The position numbers were made by a program, and so were the translations under genes. DNA of 64,000 nt, from positions 1-64,000 of the forward strand of contig MU119347.1 in NCBI GenBank assembly GCA_014904845.1. Direction: 5' to 3'. This DNA is from Acephala macrosclerotiorum (lineage: Eukaryota; Ascomycota; Leotiomycetes; Helotiales; Mollisiaceae). Of this stretch, positions 23,487-33,797 are shown piece by piece. The notes under the pieces were generated by a model that did no database searches, was not told the DNA's origin, and saw only the letters and a list, made by a program, of their open reading frames with translations. Each line of letters begins with the position of its first letter. Within the stretch, counting starts at the first letter, position 1.

Positions 23487-25634
23487 ATGTCGACACCACC
23501 ATCAGCTCCCATATCAGCGACAGGCTCATCCCCGACAACTGCGACAGGCTCGCTACGCACACCTCCGAAAACACCCGTGTTATCGACCCCACATCTCGCT
23601 GTTGCTCAATTGAATTACAATATCAGGCACGGCGTGAACCCAACCCCACAGCCAGCTCTGGGACAAGAGGACTCCATCGAGTTCCAAAACATCATATTGT
23701 TACACGAGGCATACCAGCGCGTCAAATTAAAAGGTTTTACAATCGCCCAACTTCAGGAGGCTGGGTGTTTTGGAGGAGATGATTTGAGGCCAATTGATCT
23801 TCCTGCAGAAATACATCCATTCTGGGTGTTTAATAGATGGCCCCCAGCAATGGCGGATGATATCGGTCACGGCTTTACGGGGAGGTGGGATCTACAGGGA
23901 AACCAAACGGTAAAAGATGCTATGCTTCCGGTCTTGTATCTGGCTACTATGATCATCAAACATTTTGTGAGTTGGTCTTGGTATGTGAAATCCTACAAAT
24001 GAATTCTTCTTGTGTATTGCTAAATTCTCTAGGTTTGACGCCCTTGTCTTAGGCGAGCGAAGACCAGTCCCTCCAGATGAGTGTAAAGACGGTTGTTCAC
24101 CAAAAAGTTTCGCTTATGAAGCATTCTCCTTCCACATGCGACAAAATAAAGCACCAGATGCCCTAGCGACATTGAACAGTCACATGGAAAACTTTACCTC
24201 AAAACTCGTCCTTCGTATCAATTCCAGGGTCGCCTATGTAAATGCTGGAAGAAGCACGGGTATTGCTTTTGGCTGGTACCTCTCATATAAGCGATTGAAA
24301 TCTAGACCCAGGGAATACGCAGGAGGAGCAATAACTCTGGCTTCGGAAGCGGTACTCCCGTTGCTGAGGGATGATCTATCAATATCAGAACGTCTCTTGC
24401 AACAGTTTCTCGTCGCTAAAACTGTAAGTCAAATCACTGATTATCCGCTAGCTGAAGGTAACATTTCAATAGTTGTGCCATGAGTCGATGGTAAGACGCC
24501 TTTTAAGTGTGGCTTAAACGTATTTTGACAAATACTACTAGCATGCATTTGGAGACTATATCAGGACCACTATGCCCAATATCCCCCCTGCGGGGTCTGA
24601 ACCTGTATGAAAAGACCTCTATTTTTACTAGCATTTCGTGGCTTACATGCCTGCTAGTTCTTTGAGGATGAAATTATGTCAGAGCTTGGTAGATCCTGGG
24701 AAAACTCAGTATGTTTACCTATTCCTTTTCGCAGTTTAAACTAAAACAGTCAAAGACGTTTGGTGGAATGGTCGCACCTTTACACGAGAGAGACCTTGCC
24801 AACTTTCATGAGCTGGCTTTGGGAGCCGTAGTATCAGAATGGCCAGGTTGGATGAACTTTGGTAAAGGGCAGTTCGGGACTTCAGCTACCAAAACTCGAT
24901 ACCGGAGGCACGAAACAGTCATAGACGGGCAAAATCATATCCTATGGCCCCTGCATTTGGTATTTGTGGAAAGCTTGCAGCAGCAATCGTACTGGAGACA
25001 CGAAGTGGTCAAGTACGGAAGCAAGGCACTGGTCCCGCCACGAATATTTGGCTTTAGAAGGCAGAAAGGGATGGACCGCACGCAATACGTAACAGATGGG
25101 CAGTTCCAGAGATGGGTCACAAAGCAGGGTCTAGTCCTGACACCAACACAGAATGCAGCACAGGAAGCGAGAGACTTGAAAATCCTAGAGGCACAGACTA
25201 GAGCGGATTATCTACGCGCAGAGCTCAATATCCAGGATGCAGAGAGAAAGGCAAGGAGGCAAGGCAGCGTCGCCGCACTTGACCAGAAAGAGCTGGATTT
25301 TCACGTGGAAACCCTCGACGAGTGCAAGAAGAATAGAGCAAATCCGACGATTCCTGGAGACGACGTTAAAGCTTGGGAGGGGCTTGATACCCTGAGAAGC
25401 TCAAAGTACCCGGTCATCAGATGCCAGGCAAATTTAGAACTTGGGAAGGATGTGATGAGTGGAGATGCGAGGAGGAGATTTGCATTTCTTGAGGCGGCAG
25501 CGGCAGAAGCGGCACGTCTAGCGATTGCAGATCCAAGTGATCTAACTTTAGCAAAAGTGTTTATTGATGGAAAGGCTGCAATGAAGGGTATTTTAGCAGA
25601 GGTTCAGATTGCATTGGCGGCTATCCAAGCATAA
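23487..25634 (+). CDS. Putative zinc-metallopeptidase-like protein, HExxH family, copy 1
   Basis: Six exons: 23,487-23,980; 24,033-24,423; 24,473-24,490; 24,542-24,604; 24,658-24,708; 24,735-25,634. They join without a frame break into 638 residues. Exon 3 is only 18 nt. It encodes LCHESM, and exon 4 continues with HAFGDY, so splicing creates HESMH (residues 298-302), an HExxH zinc motif. Exon 5 encodes FFEDEIMSELGRSWENS; E327 or E331 could be the third ligand, as in gluzincins. The C-terminal half has a charged, probably coiled-coil stretch (about residues 490-560). A paralog lies at 61,775-64,000 and shares WFDAL, PLLR(D/N)D, the HE motif and FFxxExxxELGxSxE. I do not recognise a named family. 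The last intron would be only 26 nt, unusually short. Peptidase activity is inferred from motif order only. Confidence 0.72.
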
Positions 25635-26683
25635 CTGGGGGATCCGATGAACATTTCTTGAAGAGCTGGAGTCAAATGTATGGCTGAGCTATTTCCCCCC
25701 CAAAAATTGAAAAGGCCATCGTGCTAGAATCAATCTACTCGTTGCCTCGTATGTCTTCCAAGTCTTCTTCGTAACCCCACTCCGGCTCTTCTTTCCGCTA
25801 CTACCAATCTATCTAAATCCGCTCTCGGAACTCGAGATCAAGGTCAGTCGGATGTGCTATAGGATCTTTTGTGATTGTTCCAACCTCATTGAGAGCCTTC
25901 ATTTCCTCTTCGAGTTCCGCAATTTCGTTCTTCACCATGAGTACTGTGACCCAGTACGACAAAGATGAGTTGTTCTTCTATTCTCCTTCCACTCAAGCTT
26001 ATCAATAGTAAGCCTTCCAATGCCTATAAAATATATGGCGAGCTTGAAGGAAATTTCGCTCGGGAAGGATTGCTTTTATATAAGAATTATAAACATACTT
26101 TAACTTGTAAATATAATAATAAATATATTAATATTTAGCGAAAATAATATTTAATATAAGTCTCTTAAGTAAATCATTTTACTTATTAGTAATTAAAAAT
26201 GAATTAATTATAATTAATTAATATACATTTTATATGTATAATAACCCCGCCCGAAAACGCAATAAAATATAAATTCAAACATATATAAGATGAATAAAGC
26301 GCGGAGAACGATTTCACTTTCGAACCAAACGGATTTATAATAAATCCTCGCTGACAATGACGTTTGTAAAACGTCTTTAGTAAGTATGCCTGTGGAAGGA
26401 TTTCGCAAATGGCCTCACCGAACCGGCCAACGCGTGACTGCTATCGGAATTTTGTTTAGCATTGAAAGGGATGGATTTCATCCTGTTGGGTATCAACGCA
26501 TTGAGCGTAGCCAATCCTCTGGTCGGTGGTGTTACACATCAGGCCGATACAGCATGTTTCAAACTGGCACTGCCCATCCTAGTTAGACGAATCAACGTGG
26601 TCTTTGCCAATCCAAGAATAATTTACTTCCATGTGTTTGCAATGTTTGCTTCCATCAACCCATTTCAAACCCCCATCTAGAAG
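25635..26683. other. Intergenic with gene relic and AT-rich patch
   Basis: On the minus strand at 25,938-25,813 a 41-codon frame starts MVKNEIAELEEEMKALNEVG and continues past stops into KEEPEWGYEEDLEDIRGNE, which looks like a decayed coiled-coil coding fragment of unknown origin. From about 26,085 to 26,360 the DNA turns AT-rich with CpG-retained G/C, like a small RIPed relic; it includes the hairpin aagtaaatcattttactt at 26,167-26,184. No clear terminal inverted repeats. Confidence 0.4.
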
Positions 26684-28437
26684 ATGCAGAGCGCGACAGG
26701 CAATTCCATGTACGCTTTGCAGGATGTGCCGGGGAAAGGAAAGGGTCTCGTCGCAATCAAAAATATCTCCAAGGGCACGCGAATTCTTTCCGAAGAGCCC
26801 ATCATTACAATACCTCGCAATGAAATGAATATCGAACGGCAACAGATATCCATTTACCAGCAAGTCGCTACCCTCAACGAACGCCAGCAGCGAGCCTTCC
26901 TATCAATGCACAACATCCACCCATTTAAGAATGCTGCTGAGCGGTATTTTGGGATCGTTCGAACAAACTCCCTACCTGCTGAAATCGAGGGAGATAAAGG
27001 GGCAATCTTCCTAGAAGCATGCCGAATCAACCACGCCTGCGATAACAACGCACAGAAGAACTGGAACGAGAACATCAAAAGGCACACAGTCCATGCTTTG
27101 AGAGACATTGAAAAAGGCGAAGAGATCACGATATACTACTTGGGCGTCCACAAAAACCGCGAAGCCCGGCGTGAGGCTCTTCGGGTGGGATTCAACTTTA
27201 CATGTTCGTGCGGTCTCTGCTCCTTACCGCTAGAGCAGAGCCATGAAAGTGATAGGAGATTAGATGAAATTATCCGCTTGGACGGTCTTATCAACCAACT
27301 CGGCCCAGAGGCGATTTTGTCATCCCCACTCCAGACCCTCCGCTACTTTGATCAACAAGTACATCTCTATAACGAGCAAGGAGGAGATTACGTTGGTTTA
27401 GCGCAGACATTTGTCAATGCCGCTCAGATCGCTATCGCCAATGGCGACCTGGCAAGAGGACGCATCTTCATGGAGAGGGCTGCGTCTGAATGGAGAACAG
27501 CCCTTGGCGGCGACAGCACGCAAGCGATCAAGCACGGGACCCTAGCACAGGACCCCTCTAAGTACGAGTTATACGGAATTTCAATGAAGTGGAAGACGAC
27601 GGTGGATGAAGCCCCCCGTGGACTTGAACCGAGCGACTTCGAGAACTGGCTTTGGAAAAGGGAGAAGCCGAAACTCCCGGGACAGCTAGCGGATCTTCGG
27701 AACCGCGCGACCTTCCCTGGGTTTATTGACCTCCCAGGTGAGCATGATGTTGATCCGGACTTCTATGAAAGTAGTGATATGGTTACTTACCGGCCGCGAC
27801 GCCGTTGGTGGCTCTTGGGTGAGATTGTGGATTTCTCTTCGCTATTACTTCGTCTGCAGATGGAGATCGAGGATGTTGACGGTAGGAAAATTCCGCTGTT
27901 CTTCTATACCGACGACCGAGGCAGTGAGTTAGCACCTGCACAGGTTCAAAAGGGGTATACAGTCGCGGTTCTCTACGCACAACGTCACGCATTTATGTTT
28001 TGTGAGCCCGGTATCCGCCATGAGGACCCCCGGATGATCAAGGTACCACAACAATTGCCAATCTATATAATTGAGCTTGATCCGTATTCGCTAACTGAAC
28101 GCGACGCCACATAGATTTTTCCACTGTCACTGCATAAGCTGCTGGCGTTGAACGACCAGGTCCAGCAGTTCTCAACAGAGCTTAATGGCACCAGAGTGTG
28201 TCATGGGTGCAGTAAGAAGGCAACTTCTCTGCAACGGTGCGGTAAGTGCTCGTCTTTCTGGTATTGCAGCAAGGTAAGACCGCCACTGGAAGATATTCCC
28301 CCGTATCATGTTAACTTAGATGCTAATATAAGTGTGATAAGGCTTGTCAAGTAGTCGGTTGGAATAAGAAAGGCCACAAAGTTGATTGCAAGCTCCTCAA
28401 GGATCCTGATTTGCAAGAATTATTTACTTTCAAATAA
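26684..28437 (+). pseudogene. SET-MYND protein split by an in-frame amber codon
   Basis: Exon 1 is 26,684-28,273 and exon 2 is 28,342-28,437 (68-nt intron, gtaaga...ataag). One frame of 561 codons is broken only by TAG at 28,112-28,114 (codon 477). The SET domain fills roughly residues 8-165: GKGKGLVAIKNISKGTRIL, the AdoMet/substrate core CRINHACDNN and GEEITIYY, then a Cys-rich post-SET CSCGLC. After the TAG the same frame reads LHKLLALNDQVQQFS and a complete MYND zinc finger, VCHGCSKKATSLQRCGKC, FWYCSK, ACQVVGWNKKGHKVDC, whose last part comes from exon 2. SET-MYND proteins methylate lysines, or act as adaptors through MYND. The frame ends at TAA (28,435-28,437), but possible coding (DEF, gtaagc intron, FLEYGIHDWMLLGV) continues behind it, so the C-terminus may be truncated too. 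If TAG is read as stop, a 476-residue SET protein remains. Confidence 0.75.
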
Positions 28438-29170
28438 GATGAATTTGTAAGCATCCTTATTTTTGACCAATGATTTATTAAACATTTGCAGTTCCTCGAA
28501 TATGGTATCCATGATTGGATGCTTCTTGGCGTGTTGAAAGTCTTTCTTCTTGTTTGAGATCCTGTGCTCACCTTCGTCGTCGTCGCTGTTATGAAAATCA
28601 CAACGAATAAACTCGAGGCCGCAGATACCTGCAGTATTCTGGCGTCATTTTTGTCTAGACTTACGAGGTTTTGCGGTGGATGTCCGTACTTTTGATGTTG
28701 CCGGACCTCCCGAAGTTTTCCGTCCCTCTTTTTTCTGCTGGAAGACATGGCCTGTTGACGAATGTTCGACGTCAAGTTGAGCAAAGAAGAATGTGCAATT
28801 ACTACTTATTTGAGCAGGTTTCAATTGTTGGTTAAAAGTTGGCCGGGGCAGAGATTGACCAGCAGAAGGGTATGGGCCAGATTCACTTGTAGTGTGGCAT
28901 TATCATTCCATTCGCTCGCGGTTATAAACAGGCTCGTTATCGTCGATCTTTTCTTTTTTAACATAAGTTTTAAGGTTATAGCTTTAGAAATTAATAATTG
29001 TTTAATTGAGGCAACTCGCGAATGGCCCTTTCGAAAATTAAACAATAACGCAAAATACTTTTGAGAATTATATAACATATGTAGCATGAGTAATTGTGGA
29101 TTAGTGATGAGAAATTGGCGTTGTAATTGTATAATGACACCACGGATTTTCTTTGTAAAGAAATAATCTC
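28438..29170. other. Degenerate tail downstream of the SET-MYND gene
   Basis: The first 100 bases or so may be a further exon of the SET-MYND gene after a gtaagc...gcag intron (28,447-28,493). Beyond it, plus-strand frames contain protein-like stretches with several stops (for example VDVRTFDVAGPPEVFRPSFF near 28,680). No intact gene; AT-rich from about 28,930. Confidence 0.35.
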
Positions 29171-31578
29171 TTACGGCAAATTCATGAATACCTCCGGCAA
29201 CTTTTCATAGTCCAGCATACCAAGTCCAGTCACCGGATCCCAACCAGTAACAGCCCTGAACCCAGTTGTTCCACAGCCTCTATTCCCGCCTTTTTTAATA
29301 TCGTTCATCGCACCTGGATTAGCATACAACACGGGGTTCACAAACCCCACTGGACCTTTCCCCGCTTTGATTCTCTGCTCATTTATCAAAGTTATCAAAG
29401 AGCCCACAGTTGGGGATGAGGATGATGTTCTGTAGCAGTGGTAGAATTGACCTTTAATAGTACACGGAAACTTTGCACCGTTGGCCGAGATGTCAGGAAA
29501 CCCGCGGGATTGTTGAGTGTTTTTATATTGTAGCGAGGTATAATCGGGACTGTTGTGGTTGAAATAGTGCTTAAGGGCAGAGCTTTGATAGGCAGGGGCT
29601 GAAAACACGTTGCTGAAACCTCCGCCAGGATAGATCACCTCTTTGCAGGCTTCTTCTAGTGCCGTGATATCTGCTGCGGGAACAATTTGCGTTGCCTAGA
29701 ATGAATCAGAAACTTGGTTGGATGTTTGCGGAAAAAGAAGATGCAGAATTGAGCCATACACACACCAACGGATGTGACATAAGGGCAGGTGGACGGAAAG
29801 CTAGATTGAAAGCACCAGAGGTGCCGTCGTTATACACCCCATCTGAACACTGGGGTGAAGCACAACACTGGTTGCCGTTTCCGGCAATACCATAATCGCC
29901 GCTCGAAAATAACATTGTCACACCTTGCAGACCAAGTTTCATTGGGCATCGGCTCTGAGTAAATAGAAAACTGGGACGAGCTTACTCATTGCATTGCCTC
30001 ATCTCATATGCTGGTGTGAGATCAGCTTCATTGTAGACGTATGAGGTGCTGATCACGGAAGCTGGTTTCACGGCCCCGCAATCTTATGTTGCTAGCCTTG
30101 AGGGTTCGGGTCTTGATATATACCATCACTAGTATATGGTTAATTTATTTGCAGCCGGAGTTGACAGAGTGAAACTGGATTCACGTACTAGGCTGGAGAA
30201 TCTCCTCCATCATAAGTGCAATAGGAGCCATCAATCGCATCAAGGAAGTCCCCGAAAGAGGCGCCTGTAAAATTGTTACCTGATTGATACGAGGTTACTT
30301 TTTGTGGGTAAACTGGATATGTATCAGCGGAGAATCTTTCTTGTAATTGGGTGTTATTACCGAGAGGGTTCGTGATCACGAGGTCCAGATTTGATTCAGT
30401 ATAATTATCAATAGGTTGTGAGACCTGACCGATCACTGCACCGTCGATCAGATATATCTTGCCTGGCCCCGTGCCTTTCGGTATCGCTTGACCAGTGGCA
30501 TTGGTCCAAAGATATCAAGGTCGGTTTGGTTATAGAACCGTGAGAAAGCCAGTCAGCGCAACAGGAGTGCAGTGGAGACGTACATTGGGCGCGCATACTC
30601 AGCCACTGCCAATGATGAACTGTCTGTTGTCAATAATGAGCCGATCATGAAACTAGAACGAAGTGTATGCTTTACTTGTCCATTGTTCCAACAGGCATTT
30701 TATAGAGTGCTCTCAGGCATTGAGGTAAGACAGTGGTAGCACATATCGAATAATCGAAGTTTTTGCTAGAAGAGTCAACTGCAGGCACAAGTGAGCTCGC
30801 CGTAACCTGAGCCTGAGAAACAGGGTAGATGGCACGAGACGTCGTCCGCTTCTCCTTTCCTTTGATAATACAGCGAAGTAAACTGTGGGAGTGATGACGT
30901 CGATATGATGCTTGATTGGGTGAGGGATACTGTAGTCGTCACACGCTATTGTCTGCTTTCCAGTTTCAAAGTGCTCGTATGCCTGGGATTGGAATCGGTC
31001 TTGTACATCAATAGATTCATAGCCATTATAAACTTGCCTGATACCATGGGAGGGAAAAAAGCGGCCTAAGCGAGAGAACAATAATAGCCGGTCCCCCCTC
31101 CTCTGCTCGCTCGCTCACAGTCAGCGTAAACAAGTGTCGCAAGTAAGCAAGTGTCGCAAATAAGCGAGTATTGTAATTAAAATCTTAAATAATTTTATTT
31201 TATATAATAATTATATTAAAAATTTAAATTATTTATATTAAATTTTATTTTATTAATAATTTAAAAAAAATCAATTTAAATATATTATTAAATTTTTTTT
31301 TATAAAATATTAAAAAAAAATTTTAATTATTTAATTTTTAAATAAAATTTTTATTTTTTTTTATTTTATATTAAATTATATAAAAAATTATATTATAATT
31401 TTTTTTTTTATAATACAATGCGATTTATACGTAATTTTAATAATTTAATAATCGCGATCGGCAATACTCGCTTATTTGCGACACTTGCTTACTCGCGATA
31501 CTTGCTTACGCTGACTGTGAGCGAGCGAGCAGAGGAAAAGGACCGGCTATTAGTAACAGTAAAAAGAGAGAATCTCAT
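29171..31578 (-). pseudogene. Sedolisin-type (S53, tripeptidyl-peptidase-like) peptidase, decayed and MITE-disrupted
   Basis: Blocks of an S53 acid serine peptidase occur in order on the minus strand. They are the propeptide end (YSIPHPIKHHIDVITPTV), a mature start (TVLPQCLRALYKMPVG), ESNLDLV with the catalytic Glu and Asp, FLDAIDGSYCTYDGG, MKLGLQGVTMLFSSGDYG with the oxyanion Asp, STCPYVTSVGATQIVP, the Ser block RTSSSSPTVG (usually GTSxSxP, so Gly is lost) and the Ca-binding NDI...GWDPVTGLG. Damage seen: one-base frameshifts near 30,865, before QAIPKGTGPGK (about 30,500) and near 29,790 (FNL-AF where FNPSF is expected), and a lost acceptor near 30,540. The first half of the propeptide is absent. 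Its place is taken by a TIR element at 31,084-31,550, upstream of which the codons MRFSLFTVT (31,578-31,553) look like the original signal-peptide start. Secreted in intact relatives. Confidence 0.8.
31084..31550. mobile_element. MITE-like element with about 90-bp terminal inverted repeats
   Basis: The left arm 31,084-31,173 and right arm 31,462-31,550 are inverted copies with only a handful of mismatches, mostly transitions. The termini are ATAGCCGG...CCGGCTAT, flanked by TA on both sides (31,082-31,083 and 31,551-31,552), as a Tc1/mariner-type TA target duplication would be. Each arm holds a short 17-bp direct subrepeat (taagcaagtgtcgcaag-like, 2-3 units). The roughly 290-bp centre is almost pure A/T with CpG survivors, so it has been RIPed and codes for nothing. 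It is non-autonomous. It interrupts the signal-peptide codons of the sedolisin gene; removing it with one TA joins MRFSLFTVT in frame to IVLSL. Confidence 0.9.
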
Positions 31579-31964
31579 GGATGTTGAGTGAAGGTGCGCG
31601 AGAGGCTCTGAGAGAACGACCCCCTGAATTTATACAGCATAGCCATGTTTGGTGCAAGCGTATTTTGGGATGTCACTGGGCTAAGACAATCCAAGAATCA
31701 TGGCCATGATTGGCTGGTTTCCTAATTGGTATCAAGGAGTGTCAAGCCGCCAACACTTCTCAGTGCCAAGGCGTTGAATGTCTAGCAAAAGCAACATAAA
31801 TCCCCCCAACGTTCTCATCACAAACGATAGCTGGGGTTTGCTCAATGGTATAGATGAGGCATGAGTGGAGAATTCCCTTGTGTTCCAATTCATCTTCTAA
31901 ATTGCTGAAACAACATTCCAAGGAGCCGGGCTGGAATACTGTAGCACTGGAATTGTCCCTCAGT
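31579..31964. other. Former sedolisin promoter / intergenic
   Basis: No gene seen. It would contain the promoter of the dead sedolisin gene. The MOSC gene 3' end lies just beyond. Confidence 0.5.
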
Positions 31965-33099
31965 CTAAAACCCTTTCACATACTTATGTGTATCCGTCGT
32001 CTCCGTCACTTCAAACCTCATCCCAACGGCAATCGGCCCTTCATTCCTAGGCGCGCCCAGCATCCCAAAGCAAGGCTTCCACTTAATTCCTTCATCCACC
32101 CTTCGATAGCTAACTAGCGTATCCCAAGGCTCATGCTTATCTTCTCTGCTGTCTCTGGATCGACATTGGGGACTTGACACCTCGCACACCTGGCTTGGAC
32201 ATCGATCTCCAGTGCTTTGTTCCCGCCCCCGAAAAAAGAGGCAAGTTCAGTTTGCTGTTCACCATCCAGTATCCTAGCCGTTTTCCACGAATCCTCGCTC
32301 CACGCTTCCGGCGCCTTGTCGTCTGATCGAGTCTTATCTGCGCCTCTGACAATTATGTTCGGGCGAAAGCGTTCGATTGTGATTTCATCGTGTCCCTTCT
32401 CCTTTAATCTCTGATTCAGCTCCCTTCATTCGCAATCTGCAACGGCATCACATCTGGGAAATTGGTACTCTCTTGCCTTCCCAACAGCTCTGGTGCGCCA
32501 TTTCCTCTCAGTATCCTCGGCGTTGGGCCCTTGTATACCAAGTTGACAGGCTTCTTGAAGAAGTCGGTGAAGAGGCTGTTGACTTCGTCTGAGTAGACGT
32601 AGCCGTCTGTGATGTATTCCCAAATATTGACTTGCTTCAGCGAGGTATTCCCTTCGAGCCATTGTGAGGTCGGGCGGGCGGGAACCATGACTTTCTTGTC
32701 TGTGTGGCGGATTGAGATGACGAGTTGTTCCGCATCTTCGTGCGGCGAGGTTGGGGATGGGGCTGAGGAGCATGTGTCGGATGTTGAGGCGAAGGCCGTG
32801 TCGATGAGGGTCATTTTTGAGATGTCGCGGATGGTGACGAATCTGTAAATTAGAATGCGTTAGCAAGGGACAGAACTTCTTGCCAGCATATAAAACGAAT
32901 AATATTCGAGAAGAACATGATCATACTTGAGTGTTTCGGCATCAACGAACATCCATTTCCTATCCAGATCAAGACCGCGTCGTGTAAGGTACGACTTCTT
33001 AATCGAAATGCCGCGGCATGACTTTATTGGGTATATGCGAAGGTCTGTGACTTCGCTGACGGTGGATGGGCCTGAAAATGGATTCAGCTTCTCAAACAT
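31965..33099 (-). pseudogene. MOSC-domain protein with two frameshifts
   Basis: Exon 1 is 33,099-32,927 (MFEKLNPFSGP; a beta-barrel start with LRIYPIKSCRGI) and exon 2 starts at 32,842 after an 84-nt intron (FVTIRDISKMTLI). The protein resembles mARC-type MOSC proteins, which carry or transfer the molybdenum cofactor. Its N-terminal barrel (PF03476) leads into the MOSC domain, with DVMPLQIANEG, FRPNIIVRGADKTR and the conserved Cys in ARCQVPNVDPETAE. The frame shifts by one base between IANEG and ELNQRLKEKG (about 32,415-32,420), and again between PETAEK and HEPWDTL (about 32,140-32,150). After both, the frame runs to TAG at 31,965-31,967 (HKYVKGF). No GT-AG introns repair these joints. Either a recent pseudogene or two missing bases in the assembly. 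Confidence 0.75.
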
Positions 33100-33797
33100 G
33101 ACATAAGACAAAGGATGCTCAAATGTTAGAAGAATAATTGGGAATAGATGAACGGAAGATGGGACGGCAAGATAGCATTTCGGATGGAGGGGTCGCAGTG
33201 ACGTACATGCAAGAGTGGGGCAATCTTAGCGAGCCCGCCCCCTTAACTACGGAAGCGCTTTTCACTCTTCTCGAGTTTTGAGCGAGGTGTACAATATGCG
33301 AAGAATGTCTTCCCAAGGCGACTAGAAAAAGAGTAGTAGAGCATAGAAGGATGCTCGAAGGAAGTATATGAGAAGCTCCTGAGACGAACCTCGGCTAGGG
33401 GAATATGTCCCTGTTGACGCCACCACTGCTGATTGGAGGTCGAGAAGCGAACCCGTTGCTTGCAATATTGAGGCTTTTCGAGAGGCTGAAATAAGACATT
33501 TCAATTGGAAATTGATCCCAGCTTGCTATTTTGAGAATTTTTTGGGCGGTTGTGGTACCCCCGTGCCCAATCAAATGACTTTGAATTGTATGCAAATGAG
33601 ACAAACTTCCTGGCTGAGGATTCGCGTCCGGAGGTGCTCCGATATCTCGCAGCATGTTTTGTTAACGTTGACCAGGATGTCGTGTGATAAGTTCGAGGCT
33701 GAGGTGAAGCTTCCTTTTGAATTTTAATCGCGATTCCCGTCAATACAGAACCTGTAAGCGTAGGCACTGATCCTATCCACCTCGAAATGACACCAAG
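33100..33797. other. Intergenic with unassigned minus-strand frame
   Basis: A minus-strand frame at 33,655-33,395 (86 codons, MLRDIGAPPDANPQPGSLSH) has ordinary composition and could be an exon or a remnant. I recognise no family, and overlapping frames look equally plausible. Nothing else supported. Confidence 0.3.

Noticed and set aside
15731..28114. Reassigned amber codon (UAG read as Gln), since TAG is the in-frame stop in three genes in a row
   Set aside because: The intact 1,575-residue patatin gene ends in TAG, other broken genes carry TAA and TGA stops, and GH28 needs TGG-to-TAG as well. RIP-type mutation explains all of this more simply.
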